A stretch of DNA of 45,208 nt from Proteobacteria bacterium SG_bin4 (GCA_002083395.1 LWDH01000018.1:1-45208); one strand, 5' to 3'; positions 34,690-43,922 are shown, counted from the first letter of the stretch. A program made the numbers and translations. Notes: generated by a model from the letters alone, not told the origin.

Positions 34690-35329
34690 AATGTTCCATC
34701 AATATTTTCTGCACGTTTTTTCCAATCGCTCCGAATTTGAACATGTGCCCAAAGTTACCTGTTATCTGCACAAGATTCTGCAGTAATAGTTGCACAACAT
34801 CCGCATCGGGGCGTTCCGCCAGATCCAGGATCGATTTCGCATCCTTAAAACGGATGACCAGATCCACTTTGTCAGGGTTTTGCTCGATTTGATCGGCTTC
34901 TTCCTCACTGAGTACTTTCGTTTCAACGATAGCGCCAGGATTAAACCGCTTGCCCAATGGGGTATCGATGTATAGCGCATCCGTGTTAGGGCAGAATCGA
35001 ATCAATACATTCATGTCATCTTCTGGTTTGCGCGTGCGTATCAGGATTTTTCCCTGGTAATAGCGGATACCGCCGGTGGCCAGGGGATCCTTGATAACAA
35101 AGTTATCTTGAAAAAAATCCTGCGCTTGCTTGGCTTTGGTCTCACTTAATCCTTCGCTGATTAGAAAACCAAAACCAAGTTTGATCAAGATAGCCATTCC
35201 ATTCGCCAATAGCTTTCCTTCAGCCCGGCTCAACAGGCTGGCTAAATTTCCACTGGCCTTACCAACCTGAAAACCGTTTCTTAAAATCTGATGAATGCCT
35301 TGAGGTAATGCGGGTAGCGTTGCATGCAT
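34679..35329 (-). CDS. Possible SCP2-like lipid-binding protein in GRE operon
   Basis: A 216-aa protein; the start at 35329 (MHATLPALPQGIHQ) has AGGAG six bases upstream and lies one base after the glycyl radical enzyme stop. The N-terminal third is helical (NLASLLSRAEGKLLANGMAILIKLGFGFL). The C-terminal part (DKVDLVIRFKDAKSILDLAE, then LLLQNLVQITGNFGHMFKFGAIGKNVQ) resembles the sterol-carrier-protein-2 fold, a hydrophobic-ligand carrier. The resemblance is from pattern only and needs a profile search. Its position between the enzyme and its activase argues for a direct role, such as presenting a hydrophobic substrate. Confidence 0.6.
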   Translation of the reverse strand: MHATLPALPQGIHQILRNGFQVGKASGNLASLLSRAEGKLLANGMAILIKLGFGFLISEGLSETKAKQAQDFFQDNFVIKDPLATGGIRYYQGKILIRTRKPEDDMNVLIRFCPNTDALYIDTPLGKRFNPGAIVETKVLSEEEADQIEQNPDKVDLVIRFKDAKSILDLAERPDADVVQLLLQNLVQITGNFGHMFKFGAIGKNVQKILMEHYGR

Positions 35330-35330
35330 A

Positions 35331-38321
35331 TTAAACTCCTGCGGTTTGATGCTGTTCGATACCGCTGGCAATGCCAAAATTAGCGCGGTCGATAATTTCC
35401 TGGCGCATCTGCGGGCTTAACGTTACATAGTAAGCCGAGTACCCGGCGACGCGAATCATCAAATCTTTATAAGGCGCCAACGCCTTTTGTTCTTCCTCGC
35501 CGGCACCGGCCTGGCTGGCTGCTGTTGCAGCCGCATTGGCGGCAATGAAGTCTTCGATCGAAGTCACACAAAGCTGCACCAGCACGCCGTCTTGATCCAT
35601 GAATGTTTTCATATGTGTGGCGAATAATTCCGTATCTTCATTGAAATAGTTTTTTCCACGCGGTGTCAGGCTGAGGTTATAGGTATAGCCGTTTTGCACG
35701 GTATCAGGGTTGACGCTGGCGACCGACAGCATATGATCCAATAATATGACCGGCTCGCCATTTGCTTTGACAATGCCTGGACACGGCGTAATGCCGCTGG
35801 CGAACGACGCATTGTCGTGGCGGCCATTCGGCGTTGCCTTGTATAACATACCGAACCCGGCATGGTTAGTCATGCTCCAGTAGCCGGTTAGATACCGGCC
35901 ACCGCGATGGGTACGGTATTTGAAAAATACGTCTTGGATCATTTTGGTAAGCAAGCGCGTATATTTAACCGCCATCGCGTTATTAAAAATTCCTCCCGGT
36001 GTTTCATCGACGCCCGCGCCATATTTGGGCGCTACACGGATCAAGTGGATGCATTCTTGCAGCCGCTCGGGTTTTAGCGATACCGGAGCCTTTTGGCCGC
36101 TGCCGGAAAATTGCTGCTTGATCTGATCGATCAATGTCCTGAGAAAATTCTGGCGCGTATTCTCGGGAAGCCGAGCCGCGTCAAAATTAGCATCCAGCAC
36201 AGCGATCAGTTCGTCAGCTGTCATTTTTCCTCCAAATACCAATGCGTCGATCACGCAGAACGAATCAATCACGTCGGCTAATCCGATAATTGCAACGCCT
36301 GATGAATTATATTTCGCGCCGCCAGATGATACATCACGGAATTTTGCGCCACTTTCGCCAGGTTTGTTGGTGGGGCCATCGAATAGACCTGAAAGAAGCG
36401 GAGAGGGGCGGACTTTTTCCAGCGTGCGGCCAAGGTAGTTATTGAACTGCACGCAATGCCGCGCCATTTCGTCTAGTTGAAAGCGGAAACTGTCAATGAA
36501 ATCCTGCATAGAATGCATTTTTCTAAGCGGTGGCGAAGTGAATTCTTTTTTACCGTAAAACAGATTCGGATCATCTGCGCCGATACCGTCACTCCGATGC
36601 TTGCCGCCAAACATTGCTAATTCCAGAACAGCCGGCAAAACCAGTAATGTGGAACCGGTATGACCGTAATGTTTGTGATCGGCATTCTGTTCGATGCAGC
36701 CAATCGAGGCATAATCATTCGCGTCGGTCAGCGCTTCTTCTAAGCTGATATTTTGGTGTCTGGCATAATAATTGGCCATGCTGCGAATGACTGGCGCATC
36801 GCCATGCAACGCAGGCGTTGCGCGCGTGACCAAATTGACTTGGCAAATGCGTCTTAGATATGGGGAAATCTCATGCACACCAAGCGGTGTTCCATCCGGC
36901 GCGCGATGATGCACATCCTTGTGGTAGCGGGCGTGCACATTCGGATCGCGAATGGCAAGAATTTCAGTGGCTTTTAAAATGATGTAGGTCATGTCATTGA
37001 CCGTATCGACGGTTTCTCCATTGACATACCGCGTGCCGCCAACGGTTAATGCCTGATTGGAGCCACTGCCAGCAAACAGCACTTCGGCCGTTTCAGGTGA
37101 TAAAGGGACATGATCGGAGCATCGCAGGAAGAAATGACACATCCGTTCCACCGCTTCTTTGGTATACGCGGCTTTTACGTCATCGTTGGTTTGCCGTTGC
37201 CAGTCGTTCAAGTAATATTCATTGAGGGTTTGATCAAGTCTTCCCAGCGACAGGCCAAAATTCGTATTTTCCTGCAGCAGCAGGTGATAGCAGATCCATA
37301 CGGTTGTTAGCGCTTCACCGAGCGTTTCTGCCGGTCTGGCAGGTACTTTACGGCAGATTCCGGCCAATTCCAGGTTTCCGGCTTTTTCAGCGGCATCGGC
37401 AAGATGTTCGGCGTATATTTTGACACCTTCATAAACCGCGATAACGCCTTCGGCAAATTCCTTTTGTTCCGCCGTAGCCGTAACGCCATTGGCAATGTCC
37501 TGGTGTAACTGCGCGATCAACGCATCCAAACCATATTTGAGCACACGGCCGAAATCCGGTGTGGTGTGCGATACAGCAGTGGCTTTGTCGGATAAATAAA
37601 ACGCGACGCGCTCGAATAATTCCTGACATTTGGGCGTTTCACCCGCCCGTTTTTTTAATGGCGGATCAATCGATGGTTGATCGCCAGACATACCGTTATC
37701 AACCGTGTCTCTATGATCGTTCAGATAATTGGCTGTGTCGTAATCCGAATAGCGAGCGGCTTCCTGCACAGTCCGCCGTTGCAACCAGAACGGAAAAATT
37801 TCTTCGTTCAATCGTTTTGCCACTTCTGGTTTTATTTTGAATGGATTCTGTGGTCGTGTAGCGATCGTATCCAGTTCCGGCCAGATGCAATAGCCGCTCA
37901 TGTCCATATGCACGACCGGTCCGACGAAACTGGTCGTTGTTTGTCCTGGCAGCTTGTCGGTGTTTTTCACTAATGGCGTTTTATGACTGAAAATATGTTT
38001 CAGCGCCCTTGCGCGTCGAGTGAGCGCTGGCAGACGATCATTTTCCGGTTGCTGCAAAAACTCTGTCAGCAAGCGCGGGAGTTCATCGCATACTTCCGGT
38101 ATCCATTCAGGATCGAACAATTGGTTACGCCAGGCTTCAACGACCGGGAAATCGCTCAGTTTGATATGACTCAGCGCCAAATCACTCAATGTCTTGATTT
38201 TATCCGGCGTGTCATTGGGAATCGGAAAAGACGTAATTTTGTCATTGAAAGCCGCAATGTTGGCCGTGCCATGTTCGAGATCGATCTGAATACCACCCCG
38301 GTTCACATTTGAAGTACGCAT
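35331..38321 (-). CDS. Glycyl radical enzyme (pyruvate formate-lyase superfamily), unknown substrate
   Basis: A 996-aa enzyme. The start at 38321 (MRTSNVNRGG) has AAGGAGG six bases upstream. The C-terminal glycyl radical loop is RVAGYSAYYVTLSPQMRQEII with Gly960, and the thiyl-radical Cys542 lies in SIGCIEQ, with Glu544 as the possible general base. Other family blocks are PARPAETLGEALTTVW, DGTPLGVHEISP and YKATPNGRHDNASFASGITPCPG. It is about 150 residues longer than choline TMA-lyase or glycerol dehydratase, and the GCIEQ with a His-rich DHKHYGHTG after it is unlike those classes. Such enzymes are destroyed by oxygen, which is notable in an apparently aerobic lineage. A repeat element lies directly upstream. 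Confidence 0.88.
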   Translation of the reverse strand: MRTSNVNRGGIQIDLEHGTANIAAFNDKITSFPIPNDTPDKIKTLSDLALSHIKLSDFPVVEAWRNQLFDPEWIPEVCDELPRLLTEFLQQPENDRLPALTRRARALKHIFSHKTPLVKNTDKLPGQTTTSFVGPVVHMDMSGYCIWPELDTIATRPQNPFKIKPEVAKRLNEEIFPFWLQRRTVQEAARYSDYDTANYLNDHRDTVDNGMSGDQPSIDPPLKKRAGETPKCQELFERVAFYLSDKATAVSHTTPDFGRVLKYGLDALIAQLHQDIANGVTATAEQKEFAEGVIAVYEGVKIYAEHLADAAEKAGNLELAGICRKVPARPAETLGEALTTVWICYHLLLQENTNFGLSLGRLDQTLNEYYLNDWQRQTNDDVKAAYTKEAVERMCHFFLRCSDHVPLSPETAEVLFAGSGSNQALTVGGTRYVNGETVDTVNDMTYIILKATEILAIRDPNVHARYHKDVHHRAPDGTPLGVHEISPYLRRICQVNLVTRATPALHGDAPVIRSMANYYARHQNISLEEALTDANDYASIGCIEQNADHKHYGHTGSTLLVLPAVLELAMFGGKHRSDGIGADDPNLFYGKKEFTSPPLRKMHSMQDFIDSFRFQLDEMARHCVQFNNYLGRTLEKVRPSPLLSGLFDGPTNKPGESGAKFRDVSSGGAKYNSSGVAIIGLADVIDSFCVIDALVFGGKMTADELIAVLDANFDAARLPENTRQNFLRTLIDQIKQQFSGSGQKAPVSLKPERLQECIHLIRVAPKYGAGVDETPGGIFNNAMAVKYTRLLTKMIQDVFFKYRTHRGGRYLTGYWSMTNHAGFGMLYKATPNGRHDNASFASGITPCPGIVKANGEPVILLDHMLSVASVNPDTVQNGYTYNLSLTPRGKNYFNEDTELFATHMKTFMDQDGVLVQLCVTSIEDFIAANAAATAASQAGAGEEEQKALAPYKDLMIRVAGYSAYYVTLSPQMRQEIIDRANFGIASGIEQHQTAGV

Positions 38322-38349
38322 CCTATGCCTCCTTTCCAATTAATGTAAG

Positions 38350-38492
38350 GGAAACATTGATTAATTACCTGCGCAAGCGATTTGCGGCGTTGGGTGGTGC
38401 TCAAAAACTCGCCTATCAGATTGATATGTCTCGCTTCTTGCGCTCCGTCAGCCTTGCAACTCATCTTGCTCGGTGAATTAATCAGCGTTTCC
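38350..38492. repeat. MITE-like repeat family 1, copy 2 (143 bp)
   Basis: Ends are GGAAACATTGATTAATT (38350-38366) and AATTAATCAGCGTTTCC (38476-38492). It is the same length and order as 18357-18499. It lies between the 822-aa gene and the glycyl radical enzyme gene. The right end encodes the last residues (GNAD) and stop codon of the 822-aa protein, and its left end is about 17 bases from the ribosome site of the next gene. Confidence 0.75.
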
Positions 38493-40946
38493 TAAGGTAT
38501 CAAGTCCGATTGCCAGCCGATGGTATTGCCAGGCATCATCGAGCAACAGGAAATAGCCAAATAACTGATACTGATACTCGGCCGGATCTACCGACGAATG
38601 AAAGGGCAGATGCAATGCAGTCGAGTAGATCAATTGACCCAAATACAGACCGTCCGCAATTTCGACCAGTTCATCCAGACAAAAGCCGATTGGCGTCGGT
38701 CCGCCGATCATTGGGAAACGATAATGAAACTGAAAAACTTTTTTCTTTTTCCCAGTACCGTTGTTCATTGGCAAGATCGAATCCCTGTCATCGGTACCGA
38801 GAAAAATATAGCCCTGTCTGGCGAACGGCGATGGCCCGCTGGCTGTAGCTGCAAGCAAGGAGGCGTCAGGCACACGGTAATTCATATCGATAATGCGCAT
38901 CAGGGGGTCGGCAGCGACAATTCGCTTGTCCTGAATGTTATTGCCATCCACCCAATGCGCCGCGGCTTCATTTTCCCAAAATGCTTTATCTTCCGCGGAC
39001 ATGCCCTTATTCCAGGCGCCGCTCTTCAGGTGTTGAGCATAAACGCCTTCTGCACCCCAGTGATGTGCCTTGTTTTTTTCGATGAGCAGATAGTGCGGCC
39101 GGCTCGCAAGAAAAGACTTAAGGGTATGTACGCGCCCCGGATACCTTTCCGCCAAGTCGTCGCTTTCGTCAAGCAACATGCTCAGTTTGCGCCCCGAAAT
39201 TTTTTCGAACGACTTACCCGCCCAGGGGAAGATAAATTTTCCGATCGAATGCCAGGTCATGTTAAGCAGGTTGGGTTGCGTATGCTGGTCGAGCAGACTG
39301 GCCAAAGCGCTGGGGAAAAGTCCGGATTCGTCCAATCGGACCGATAAATCCGGCGAGAATGTTTCGGTAAAGCCGCAATGTAAATTCAGCGTGGCGCCAT
39401 GATAGTAATCGAAGCCGGTGGTGCGTCCGGATTGACCATACCAGTCATTCGTTTCCGTGCTGTTGATGCGCGTGTTATAACCCCTCTCGCCATGACCCTG
39501 AAAAAGCCCATTACTAACGGTAGGGGCAACGCCGCGGCGGAACAACCGGTTCAATTTTTCAAAATGTTTTAACTGATCGTCGGGATTGCTTTGCGCTGAA
39601 ATCTCATGACTGATCCGCTGCAACATTTGCAAAATTGATTCGTCATCCTTGCGCATGCCGGTAACCTCGTCATCTTCTGCACCGCGTGGCGATTCTTCCA
39701 GGATAAAAGTGGTGAATTTCCGTTTCAAGGCGGGATCTTGTTTCCAGCCCTCAACCCAGTTAGTAATTTGCGGCCAGCTTTGCGTAGCTGCCAAAGCTTC
39801 CGTCCTGACAGTCTTAGCCGTTGTTTGAGGTTCGCGGTCATAACCCAATTCGGCGAATCCGATTTCACCAGGTCTGGGACGCAATTGCGGAAATGCATCG
39901 TCGGCGTAAAATGCTTTGGCATAATCCGGGTCAACCATCAGAAAGAAACCATTGTTTTGATAGCCGTAATAGTCGGTATCGTCTTGCTGGCTGCTAACAA
40001 AGAGGTTTTTTATTTTGTTGAAAAAACCGCGTTCCGGGTAATTTTCACCGATCGACAGGGTTTGCCCATTGGGCAAAGCAATGTTTCCAAGGCTGAAATG
40101 GCGCGTAGCAAAAACCAATTGACCCAAATAAATGCCCTCGTCGATACGGACCACTTCGTCGATTAATCGCGTCATCGGATAAGTTGGACCCAGGGCAGGC
40201 CACCGGTAATTCAGTTGATAAACCTCTTTTCCGTTCATTTCGGGCACAACCGATTGACCCGCATTGCAAAGAAAATAGCCACCCGTTTTGCTATATGGGA
40301 TCGCTTGTTCTTTCGCAAGATTTTCCGCCAATAACTCACAATCAAAGCCTTCTGTGCCGGTTTTCAAGGGACGGTCTTTCAATCGCCACAATTGTGTCAA
40401 AGCAGGTAAGCCGATCGCCTGAATGATATTGGGTTCCGGCGGTTCGCGGAAAAAGTTACGGCCAATCCGCGTGGTATCCGGGTTATAGACACGCAGGAAG
40501 CGGGCATCGTTGGCAGTTTTTTTAGCGACGGTTTCACGAGTGACCGGTTCAAAGGTTTTTCCCATCCATAATCCGGTATCGGCGTAAGTGGCGTTCCAGG
40601 CAGTCGCCATCCATTCGATATTAGCAATCGCAGATCGCTCCGTGGTTAGCGATTCGCTGGTATTCTTAAAGTAATCGCTGTCGCGGATAGATACCGGAAT
40701 ACCGATCATCGGGCCGCTAATTACCTCGGCTCTCCCGCATTTGAATAAGGTTTCGAGTTTTTTATGAATTTCCGGCCAGGAATGCTTTTGCCGGTTATCT
40801 GCCAGGATGCGCTGATACTGAGCCAGCATCACAAAGAAACTGCCTTTGAAATCATGCGCTAGAATATCATTCAGGGCATTTTCAAGTAACAACGGATCAT
40901 TGCCGGGACCGGCTGGAAAGTTGCTGCTGCTGAGAAAGGTTGCCAT
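38478..40946 (-). CDS. Large protein with duplicated domain, unknown family, in GRE gene set
   Basis: An 822-aa soluble protein with no signal peptide. A domain of about 100 residues occurs twice. At about 215-335 it includes GGYFLCNAGQ, EVYQLNYRWPALG, RLIDEVVRIDEGIYLGQLVFATRHF and NNGFFLMVD. At about 705-815 it includes QGYIFLGTDD, KVFQFHYRFPMIG, CLDELVEIADGLYLGQLIYST and LFGYFLLLDD. The middle part is rich in charged helices (ESILQMLQRISHEISAQ) and Trp/His segments. I do not recognise the family. GAGGGGG lies upstream of the ATG. The stop codon is inside a MITE-like repeat. Same strand and position make it the likely first gene of the set. Confidence 0.8.
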   Translation of the reverse strand: MATFLSSSNFPAGPGNDPLLLENALNDILAHDFKGSFFVMLAQYQRILADNRQKHSWPEIHKKLETLFKCGRAEVISGPMIGIPVSIRDSDYFKNTSESLTTERSAIANIEWMATAWNATYADTGLWMGKTFEPVTRETVAKKTANDARFLRVYNPDTTRIGRNFFREPPEPNIIQAIGLPALTQLWRLKDRPLKTGTEGFDCELLAENLAKEQAIPYSKTGGYFLCNAGQSVVPEMNGKEVYQLNYRWPALGPTYPMTRLIDEVVRIDEGIYLGQLVFATRHFSLGNIALPNGQTLSIGENYPERGFFNKIKNLFVSSQQDDTDYYGYQNNGFFLMVDPDYAKAFYADDAFPQLRPRPGEIGFAELGYDREPQTTAKTVRTEALAATQSWPQITNWVEGWKQDPALKRKFTTFILEESPRGAEDDEVTGMRKDDESILQMLQRISHEISAQSNPDDQLKHFEKLNRLFRRGVAPTVSNGLFQGHGERGYNTRINSTETNDWYGQSGRTTGFDYYHGATLNLHCGFTETFSPDLSVRLDESGLFPSALASLLDQHTQPNLLNMTWHSIGKFIFPWAGKSFEKISGRKLSMLLDESDDLAERYPGRVHTLKSFLASRPHYLLIEKNKAHHWGAEGVYAQHLKSGAWNKGMSAEDKAFWENEAAAHWVDGNNIQDKRIVAADPLMRIIDMNYRVPDASLLAATASGPSPFARQGYIFLGTDDRDSILPMNNGTGKKKKVFQFHYRFPMIGGPTPIGFCLDELVEIADGLYLGQLIYSTALHLPFHSSVDPAEYQYQLFGYFLLLDDAWQYHRLAIGLDTLGNAD

Positions 40947-41164
40947 CGCTTTTTTCCCCCTCTACATAATGGTTCATCATTGCATATTTCGTTTGGCAAT
41001 TGCAAGTAAGTTGCTTGAATATCCGTCGGCTCAGCGTAAAATGTTTATCAGCTCGTGAAACCGCAAAATTAGTTAATTTTCAGCCGGTCGGCTGGTTTTT
41101 ATGACTTTTACGATTCGTTTTGCAAATACCACTTACATCACCTTAACGTTTTTATCGAATAACC
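40947..41164. other. Divergent intergenic region
   Basis: An AT-rich gap of 218 bases between the 822-aa gene (minus) and the CopD-cytochrome gene (plus). It must hold promoters for both. I could not pick out a convincing -35/-10 pair or an operator. Confidence 0.3.
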
Positions 41165-43189
41165 ATGATTGAAATCATTGCAGCAGTGGCCCGCTGGTCA
41201 CAATTAACCGCCAATTTGATCGTTTTTGGCAGTTGCGTGTTTCTTGCCATCATCTGGCAGGCAAACAACATTCAGGAAACACCCTGGATGGCGCGACTGG
41301 AACAGCTTTTCCCGTGGCTGGCCGGGATTACCGTGATCGGGTTGATCGGCATTCTGGCGACGACTACCGGTGATGCCACCGGCGATGCTAGTGACGCCTG
41401 GAATCCGGTGGCTTGGATGGATGTCGTGCAGCGCACGCAGATCGGCCATATCTGGGCTGCCAGGGAGTTTCTCGCGATCGTGCTGTTGTGCGCGGTGGTT
41501 AAAATGCAGGAAGCCGCGCGTGCGCGCTGGCACTATGTATTGTGCGCGTTGCTGGCGGCATTGCCGCTGATCGCCGGCACGTTGATGAGCCATTCGAGCG
41601 CTGATGAAATGTCGTTCGAAGCGATCGCGCCGTATGCCATTCATATTTTGCTGGCGGGCATTTGGTTCGGCGCATTGCCGGCATTCTTGCTGATCCTGCT
41701 GAATTTGAACAAAGATCTTGGCAGATCCGCCACGCTCGCCGCAACCGGGTATTTGCAGAAATTTTCCGCCATCGCGTTACCGGCGATGATTTTGATCATG
41801 GTGACCGGTGTGATCGTGACCGACCGCCTGGTCGATGGAAAATACCATACGCTGGTATCGAGTTCTTACGGTTGGCTGCTGGACAGTAAACTGGTGATTT
41901 TGGCGGTTATCCTGTTCATTGCTTATCAGGCGCGCAATCGCTGGTTGCCGAAACTGACGGCTGCGGAAAATCGTCCGGATAACGATAGCATTGCGCATTT
42001 GAATCAATGGGTGCGTATCGAATTCGTGCTGGCATTGGTGCTGGTGCTGGTCGCGACGATTCTGGCGAATACTTTGCCAGCCAAACATACGATGGTCGAC
42101 AACTGGCCGTTTCCGTTCCGCTTCTCGATCAATGCGACGTGGGACGATCCGGATGTGGAAGGAAAGGTGTGGTTCGGGCTGGCGTTGCTGATCCTGGCGA
42201 TTGCGACGGCGTGGTTTGCGATTCGCGAGAATACCGGCGGCAAAACCTTGAAATTTCTGCTGCCGGGGGCGTTCGGCATCAGTTCGCTGGCGCTGGCATT
42301 GCCGCCGCTGGCGATCCAAGCGTATCCGGAAACGTACAAAAAACCGACGGTGCCGATCGACGCGATTTCCATCGTCGCCGGTTCGCAGTTATTCGCGGAG
42401 CACTGCACCGCTTGTCACGGTCCCCAAGGTAAGGGTACCAAACCGGTGCTCGATCCCGATTTGCGCGATCCGACCGATTTGCTGACTCAGCAACATACCG
42501 CGAAATACACCGTCGGCAACGTTTTTCATATACTTACGCACGGTATTCCCGGAACCGAGATGCCCGGATTCGCCGATAAATTGTCGGAAGAAGAGCGCTG
42601 GGATTTGATCAATTTCCTGCATGCGATGTCGCGAGGCTTCGATGCGCGCCTGCTCGGCACCATGATCGTGCCGGAAACGCCGGTGATCGGCTCGCCGGTG
42701 TTTAATTATTCCGCCAGCGACGGCACCAGTGGCAACCTGAAGGACTTCCGTCTGCAAAAAAATGTGCTGATGGTGTTGTTTACCTGGCCGCAAGCGAAAG
42801 ACCGCTTTTTTCAGTTGGCGGCGTCGTATGAGCGCATCCGCGATTTGAACACGGAAATTTTGGCGATACCGATTCATCCGCTGAGCGACGAGCAATTGCA
42901 GCAGATTACCGCGATTGCGCCGTTTCCGATCGTCACCGAAGGCTGGGAAGAAATTAAGAATGCTTACTGGTGGTTCCGGCGTATCCGCATGGTGCCGGAT
43001 TTATCGGGCAAAGGCATGTTCCCGCAGCACATGGAATTCCTCACCGACCGCTTCGGCTACCTGCGCGCGCGCTGGGTGGCGCAATTCGAAGGCTTCGGCT
43101 GGCAAAACATCGGCGCGTTGACGCTGCAAATCACGCAACTGAATGAAGAAGGCGAAATCATGCCGCCGCCGGGCGAGCATGCACATTGA
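41165..43189 (+). CDS. CopD-domain / cytochrome c / thioredoxin-like fusion protein
   Basis: A 674-aa inner-membrane protein. Residues about 1-380 form roughly nine membrane helices of a CopD-type copper-resistance domain (LMSHSSADEMSFEAIAPYAIHILLAGIWFGALPAFLL is the typical core). A cytochrome c domain follows with heme site Cys414-Thr-Ala-Cys417-His418 and an axial Met in GTEMPGF. The C-terminus (about 520-640: GNLKDFRLQKNVLMVLFTWPQAKDRF) has a thioredoxin/SCO-like layout but no CxxC, so it is not an obvious thiol oxidoreductase. A role in copper handling or electron transfer at the periplasmic face is inferred. The next gene starts 19 bases downstream. Confidence 0.82.
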   Translation: MIEIIAAVARWSQLTANLIVFGSCVFLAIIWQANNIQETPWMARLEQLFPWLAGITVIGLIGILATTTGDATGDASDAWNPVAWMDVVQRTQIGHIWAAREFLAIVLLCAVVKMQEAARARWHYVLCALLAALPLIAGTLMSHSSADEMSFEAIAPYAIHILLAGIWFGALPAFLLILLNLNKDLGRSATLAATGYLQKFSAIALPAMILIMVTGVIVTDRLVDGKYHTLVSSSYGWLLDSKLVILAVILFIAYQARNRWLPKLTAAENRPDNDSIAHLNQWVRIEFVLALVLVLVATILANTLPAKHTMVDNWPFPFRFSINATWDDPDVEGKVWFGLALLILAIATAWFAIRENTGGKTLKFLLPGAFGISSLALALPPLAIQAYPETYKKPTVPIDAISIVAGSQLFAEHCTACHGPQGKGTKPVLDPDLRDPTDLLTQQHTAKYTVGNVFHILTHGIPGTEMPGFADKLSEEERWDLINFLHAMSRGFDARLLGTMIVPETPVIGSPVFNYSASDGTSGNLKDFRLQKNVLMVLFTWPQAKDRFFQLAASYERIRDLNTEILAIPIHPLSDEQLQQITAIAPFPIVTEGWEEIKNAYWWFRRIRMVPDLSGKGMFPQHMEFLTDRFGYLRARWVAQFEGFGWQNIGALTLQITQLNEEGEIMPPPGEHAH

Positions 43190-43208
43190 CGATGGCAAGG
43201 AGATGATC

Positions 43209-43799
43209 ATGAACGGATTGCTGCAAAATGGCTGGGATCGGGCATGGCGGGCGCGGATCAATCGTTGGAGCGCTGCCACGGTATTAATGATAGCGATACC
43301 GGCAGCGGCAACCGCCGATTCGCCGAAGCACCCGCTGGCGGCAATTGAAATTGCCGGCATTTCGCTCAATACCCCGTCCGAAAAGATTGCGGGTATTTTG
43401 CAAGCGCAAGGCTATACCCAGGTGAATTCGTCGCTATACACCAAAAGCGAAGCGGCGGCGAACGGACGCAGCACCGTTTACCGCGTCGAAATCGACGATA
43501 CCGCCGGTTCGCGCGAATTGAGTTATGCCCGCAGCCTGACCGGCGGCCGCAACAAGAGTCCGGCTTCGCGTGACGCCGCGATCCCCGATAACGAAATCGC
43601 GATGGTGCGGCAACTGTATGAGGCCGTGTGCAACGTCGATGAAGACTTGCAAAGCGAACGTAAATGCGCGCCGCCGCAACCCGCCAGCGTGATGATCAAC
43701 CACGGCATGATGCTGACCGTCGACGCCAATTATGCGGTACTGCTGAAAGCATCGGATTCGAGCACGTCGGTGGCGGTTACGTTTAAGACGGTCCCGTGA
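43209..43799 (+). CDS. Secreted hypothetical protein downstream of CopD-cytochrome gene
   Basis: A 196-aa protein. ATG 43209 is chosen because AAGGAG (43197-43202) lies six bases upstream; the frame is open further upstream inside the preceding gene. The N-terminus has a long signal peptide (TVLMIAIPAAATADS). The mature part begins with KHPLAAIEIAGISLNTPSEKIAGILQAQGYTQV, a pattern of small periplasmic proteins, and holds two Cys (AVCNVDEDL, RKCAPPQ) that could form a disulfide. The family is not recognised. It is probably co-transcribed with the CopD-cytochrome gene. Confidence 0.75.
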   Translation: MNGLLQNGWDRAWRARINRWSAATVLMIAIPAAATADSPKHPLAAIEIAGISLNTPSEKIAGILQAQGYTQVNSSLYTKSEAAANGRSTVYRVEIDDTAGSRELSYARSLTGGRNKSPASRDAAIPDNEIAMVRQLYEAVCNVDEDLQSERKCAPPQPASVMINHGMMLTVDANYAVLLKASDSSTSVAVTFKTVP

Positions 43800-43838
43800 G
43801 AAACCCCATCCGCCAAGAAATTCATTGCCGGGTGTACC

Positions 43839-43864
43839 GGTGGATGGCGCTGCGCTGATCCACC
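43839..43864. repeat. Short palindrome (GGTGGAT...ATCCACC)
   Basis: A 26-base inverted repeat, GGTGGAT (43839-43845) and ATCCACC (43858-43864) around a GCGC-rich centre. It resembles the widespread short bacterial dispersed palindromes with these ends. It lies about 40 bases after the preceding stop codon and may act as a 3'-end structure. Confidence 0.5.
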
Positions 43865-43922
43865 CTACAAAAATAAGATTATTGAAGTAAATGTTTACTA
43901 ATTGAAATTTTGATAAATGGCT

